Positions 60,905 through 64,000 of a stretch of DNA of 64,000 nucleotides are shown here, in pieces. Within the stretch, counting starts at the first letter, position 1, and every line of letters starts with the position of its first letter. Origin of the DNA: Flavobacteriales bacterium (lineage in GTDB: Bacteria > Bacteroidota > Bacteroidia > Flavobacteriales_G > Salibacteraceae). The position numbers and the translations under genes are program-made. Under the pieces are notes generated by a model. It was not told where the DNA came from. It ran no database searches and saw only the letters and a list, made by a program, of their open reading frames with translations. Location of the stretch: contig JABJJW010000002.1 in the NCBI GenBank assembly GCA_018660685.1, positions 1 through 64,000 of the forward strand, read 5' to 3'.

Positions 60905-61819
60905 ATGAATTCTCACGAATTATTAGGACAACTCAGAGTCACTCCGGTGGATCAAATGGGAGTGATTGATCGGATCGCTCGAATCAAGTCCCGTAGCATC
61001 AAGAAAGAGGCTAAGCTCTCTGGACTTGAAAAGGTCCTAAGCATGATCGATCTAACAACGCTCGAGGGCGCTGATACGGAGAATAAGGTTCGTCAGTTGA
61101 GCTACAAGGCCATGCATCTTCATGATGGCTATGACGGTCTGCCAACAGTTGCGGCGATCTGTGTTTATCCAACCATGATCAAAGTTGCGAAGCAAACATT
61201 GGCTGGCTCAGGGGTGAAGGTGGCTTCAGTGGCAACTTACTTCCCAAGTGGTCAAGCTGACATGGATGTGAAGATCGCAGAAACACGATATGCCATCGAA
61301 GAAGGTGCGGATGAAGTGGATATGGTCATTTCCAGAGGTAAGTTTCTAGAAGGAGAATACAACTATGTCTTGGATGAAATCATTGGAATAAATGAACTCT
61401 GTCATGCTCATGATGTGAGATTGAAGGTCATCCTTGAAACAGGTGAATTGGGTTCTCTCGACGAGGTACGCAGGGCAAGCGACATTGCATTACTTGCTAA
61501 CCCAGATTTCATTAAAACAAGCACCGGAAAAATATCTCAGGCGGCTAACATGCACGTAACCTTGGTGATGTTGCAAGCTATTCGAGATCACTTTGATCGA
61601 ACCGGTGTTCAAGTTGGAATGAAACCGGCAGGGGGAATTTCAGATTCGAAATCGGCTCTGCACTATTTGAGAATGGTGAAAGAAATATTGGGGGAAGAGT
61701 GGTTGACCAACGAATGGTTCAGATTCGGTGCTAGTCGGCTTGCAAATGAGGTACTAATGCAAATCATTAAACAAGAAACTGGTAGCTATCAGGCCGCCCA
61801 ATATTTTTCAAAAGACTGA
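60905..61819 (+). CDS. deoC: Deoxyribose-phosphate aldolase
   Basis: A 304-residue aldolase that splits 2-deoxyribose 5-phosphate into glyceraldehyde 3-phosphate and acetaldehyde in deoxynucleoside breakdown. The start is ATG 60905; a longer in-frame ATG at 60860 would cover the promoter. Catalytic residues by comparison with E. coli DeoC are Asp139 (EVDMVI), the Schiff-base Lys174 (LKVILETGEL) and Lys204 (FIKTSTGK). An N-terminal extension of about 45 residues is typical of the longer eukaryote-like form. It is followed directly (2 bp) by two aldehyde dehydrogenase genes that could remove its acetaldehyde. Confidence 0.94.
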   Translation: MNSHELLGQLRVTPVDQMGVIDRIARIKSRSIKKEAKLSGLEKVLSMIDLTTLEGADTENKVRQLSYKAMHLHDGYDGLPTVAAICVYPTMIKVAKQTLAGSGVKVASVATYFPSGQADMDVKIAETRYAIEEGADEVDMVISRGKFLEGEYNYVLDEIIGINELCHAHDVRLKVILETGELGSLDEVRRASDIALLANPDFIKTSTGKISQAANMHVTLVMLQAIRDHFDRTGVQVGMKPAGGISDSKSALHYLRMVKEILGEEWLTNEWFRFGASRLANEVLMQIIKQETGSYQAAQYFSKD

Positions 61820-61821
61820 CT

Positions 61822-63258
61822 ATGTCAAACGAGTGGAATTTAGCACCAGCGGCGGAAAGCACCTCCTCGGCTGAGATTAAAGAGAGATATGAACTCTTCA
61901 TAAACGGCGAGTGGCAAGCACCTTCCGATGGTAATTATTTTGAAACAATCAGCCCAGCCTCGGAAGAGTCATTAGCGCAGGTAGCTGCTGCTGGACAAAA
62001 AGATGTGGATCGTGCATTCGAAGCTGCGAATGCCGCATTTAAACCATGGAGCGCCTTACCTGCTGCTGAACGAGGGAAGTACATCTACCGGATCGCACGA
62101 ATGATTCAAGAGAGAAGTCGAGAATTGGCAGTTGTCGAATCTTTGGATGGCGGCAAACCGATCAGGGAATCTAGAGATATCGACGTTCCTCTGGCGGCTG
62201 CTCACTTCTTTTACTACGCCGGATGGGCAGATAAACTCGAATACGCTTTCCCTCAGCGGGATCCAAAACCACTGGGCGTTGCAGCTCAGATTATTCCTTG
62301 GAATTTCCCGCTATTGATGGCAGCATGGAAAATTGCCCCAGCCTTGGCATGTGGAAATACCGTGGTATTGAAGCCAGCCGAGACAACACCCCTTACAGCT
62401 CTGAAACTAGCCGAGATAATAAAGGACGCTGGCCTTCCGCCTGGTGTGGTGAATATTATCACTGGGGCCGGTGAAACCGGGGCAATGATGACTGCTCATA
62501 AGATTCCAAAGAAACTTGCCTTTACTGGATCAACGGATGTAGGAAAGATGATTTACAAGGCTGCGCTACAAGGCAACAAGAAGGTCACCCTTGAACTAGG
62601 AGGAAAAGCGGCGAACATCATTTTTGATGATGCGCCAATTGAGGCTGCGGTTGAGGGCATTATCAACGGAATCTACTTTAATCAAGGCCACGTTTGCTGT
62701 GCAGGATCAAGATTGTTCGTTCAAGAATCGGTCTATGATCAAGTATTGATGAAACTAAAGAGGAGAATGGACCAACTGGTTGTTGGTGATCCTCTGGATA
62801 AGAACACGGACATCGGAGCGATTAACTCGAAATCACAACTCCAGACGATCGAGGAATATTTAGAAGTAGGAAGGGCAGAAGGATCAGAGATATACCAACC
62901 TGAATGTGAATTGCCGGAAATAGGCTATTGGTGCCGCCCGACGCTTTTCACCAATGTTGCACAGAGCAACCGGATTGCCCAAGAGGAGATTTTTGGACCG
63001 GTACTAGCCATTCAAACTTTCCGAACGATCGAAGAGGTGATCGATAAGGCCAATAACACGCCATATGGGTTATCGGCTGGTGTTTGGACGGATAAAGGCT
63101 CTAAGATTTTTCAGTTGACCAAGGCCATGAAGGCTGGCGTAGTCTGGGCAAATACCTTCAACAAATTTGACCCAACAAGTCCTTTCGGTGGATACAAGGA
63201 AAGTGGCTTTGGAAGAGAAGGTGGAATCCATGGATTATCAGCATACTTAGACTTTTAA
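61822..63258 (+). CDS. Aldehyde dehydrogenase family protein (catalytically complete)
   Basis: A 478-residue NAD(P)-dependent aldehyde dehydrogenase. The motifs are complete: IIPWNFPLLMAAWK (about 153-166), VVLKPAETTPL with the cofactor Lys, FTGSTDVGK in the nucleotide-binding fold, Glu258 in LELGGKAANI, the nucleophile Cys292 in GHVCCAGSRLF, and EEIFGPV near the end. It lies 2 bp after deoC, which suggests that it oxidises acetaldehyde released by the aldolase to acetate; this is context inference. It is followed one base after its stop by a second, degenerate aldehyde dehydrogenase. Confidence 0.9.
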   Translation: MSNEWNLAPAAESTSSAEIKERYELFINGEWQAPSDGNYFETISPASEESLAQVAAAGQKDVDRAFEAANAAFKPWSALPAAERGKYIYRIARMIQERSRELAVVESLDGGKPIRESRDIDVPLAAAHFFYYAGWADKLEYAFPQRDPKPLGVAAQIIPWNFPLLMAAWKIAPALACGNTVVLKPAETTPLTALKLAEIIKDAGLPPGVVNIITGAGETGAMMTAHKIPKKLAFTGSTDVGKMIYKAALQGNKKVTLELGGKAANIIFDDAPIEAAVEGIINGIYFNQGHVCCAGSRLFVQESVYDQVLMKLKRRMDQLVVGDPLDKNTDIGAINSKSQLQTIEEYLEVGRAEGSEIYQPECELPEIGYWCRPTLFTNVAQSNRIAQEEIFGPVLAIQTFRTIEEVIDKANNTPYGLSAGVWTDKGSKIFQLTKAMKAGVVWANTFNKFDPTSPFGGYKESGFGREGGIHGLSAYLDF

Positions 63259-63259
63259 G

Positions 63260-64000
63260 ATGAGTAGACTCAACATACAAAAGACCTACAAGCTCTTTAT
63301 AGGAGGAAAGTTTCCTAGGACAGAATCAGGCAGGTCGTATTCAATCGAGAACGACAAAGGCGCCTTGATCGCCAACATGTGTCATGCATCGAGAAAGGAT
63401 TTTAGAAATTCAGTTGTTGTCGCCCGAAAGGCACAAGCAGGCTGGGCAGGAAAAACAGCATTTAACCGATCGCAAATTCTCTACCGACTTGCCGAAATGC
63501 TTGAAGCTCGCTCGGCTTCTTTCTCAGAAGAGATTCAGCTGCTTGGTTCATCTAAATCTGATGCTGACAAAGAAGTGGTGGATGCAATCGACACGCTTGT
63601 TTACTATGCCGGCTGGTGCGATAAGTACACGGCCCTTTTCAGTTCTGTAAATCCAACAGCCAGCGCTCATTTCAATTTCACGGTCCATGAACCGACGGGA
63701 GTTGTGGCGGCGGTCGCTCCGGAACAAAATGGATTATTGGGTTTGGTTCAAATAATTGCTCCAATAATTTGTGGCGGGAACACAACTGTTGTGTTGGCGT
63801 CGAACACAATGGGAACGTCTGCAATCAGTTTCGCTGAAGTTGTTCAGAACTCAGATGTGCCAGGTGGAGTGATTAATATTCTCACAGGTGTGATGAGCGA
63901 ACTGACTCCACACATGGCTTCTCATATGGATGTGAACGCCTTAGTGATTGCACGAATCGGACTTAGCGACGAGTCGCGCGATGCCGTCATTGAAAACGTT
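63260..64000 (+). CDS. Second aldehyde dehydrogenase-like protein, probable pseudoenzyme (partial)
   Basis: An ATG at 63260, one base after the previous stop, opens a frame of 247 residues that runs off the window. It is clearly an aldehyde dehydrogenase fold (YKLFIGGKFPRTESGRSYSI, LVYYAGWCDKY, GVVAAVAPEQNGLLGLVQIIAPIICGGNTTVVLASN, VPGGVINILTG). Key cofactor positions have changed: PWN is PEQN (154-157), the Lys-Pro-x-Glu is Ala-Ser-Asn (180-182), and FTGSTxVG is VIARIGLSD. The catalytic Cys region lies outside the window. With its neighbour it resembles the two halves of ALDH16, whose C-terminal domain is non-catalytic. Confidence 0.8.
   Translation, partial: MSRLNIQKTYKLFIGGKFPRTESGRSYSIENDKGALIANMCHASRKDFRNSVVVARKAQAGWAGKTAFNRSQILYRLAEMLEARSASFSEEIQLLGSSKSDADKEVVDAIDTLVYYAGWCDKYTALFSSVNPTASAHFNFTVHEPTGVVAAVAPEQNGLLGLVQIIAPIICGGNTTVVLASNTMGTSAISFAEVVQNSDVPGGVINILTGVMSELTPHMASHMDVNALVIARIGLSDESRDAVIENV

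Overview
The window is about 64 kb of chromosome from a Bacteroidota bacterium, most likely an aerobic marine-type member of Flavobacteriales or a neighbouring order (inference, not tested against a database). The basis is: a complete alternative complex III operon followed by cytochrome oxidase genes; the giant type IX secretion translocon protein SprA and a type IX-secreted cargo protein; families almost confined to the phylum (Omp28, DUF6029, DUF3078, DUF3341); few Shine-Dalgarno sites; and repeated perfect copies of the Bacteroidota -7 promoter box TAnnTTTG in front of genes. Most of the window is ordinary, densely packed core genome with no IS element, phage, CRISPR array or rRNA.

Layout. 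1-3600: a partial ABC-type ATPase end, a small secreted protein, a two-gene nuclease-like cassette beside a tRNA-Arg gene with a decayed tRNA-like segment upstream of it, and a secreted beta-propeller protein. 3700-13340: a secreted PNGase F-like protein behind metG, an LD-carboxypeptidase, a YraN protein, a DUF2279 protein, a methyltransferase and a pseudouridine synthase. 13400-20130: AsmA-like protein, orphan sensor kinase, DUF2461, DUF3078, enoyl-CoA hydratase family. 20250-26550: a secreted YwqK/MORN-repeat protein, then rimP-nusA-infB behind a terminator-shaped leader. 27240-38530: the respiratory block actABCDEF-coxB-coxA, which carries electrons from quinol through alternative complex III to oxygen. 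38600-45230: ruvB, queG, a tlpA-DUF6029-Omp28-barrel operon and a sirtuin. 45325-57200: maeB-ruvA-sprA, gcvH, vanZ and tonB. 57365-64000: a second tonB paralogue, the sulfate-activation genes cysC-cysD-cysN, and deoC with two aldehyde dehydrogenase genes, the second cut by the window end.

Functional themes are translation and transcription (metG, tRNA-Arg, rimP-nusA-infB, rluB, queG), aerobic respiration, envelope biogenesis and secretion (SprA, AsmA-like, TonB pair, Omp28 group), DNA repair (ruvA and ruvB, unlinked) and central metabolism. I see no clearly new large system. The places most worth a second look are the hairpin between the rimP promoter box and rimP, the split ALDH16-like pair behind deoC, the redox/outer-membrane operon at 40.5-44.4 kb, the nuclease-like cassette beside the tRNA gene, and the set of promoter boxes that imply very short or absent mRNA leaders.
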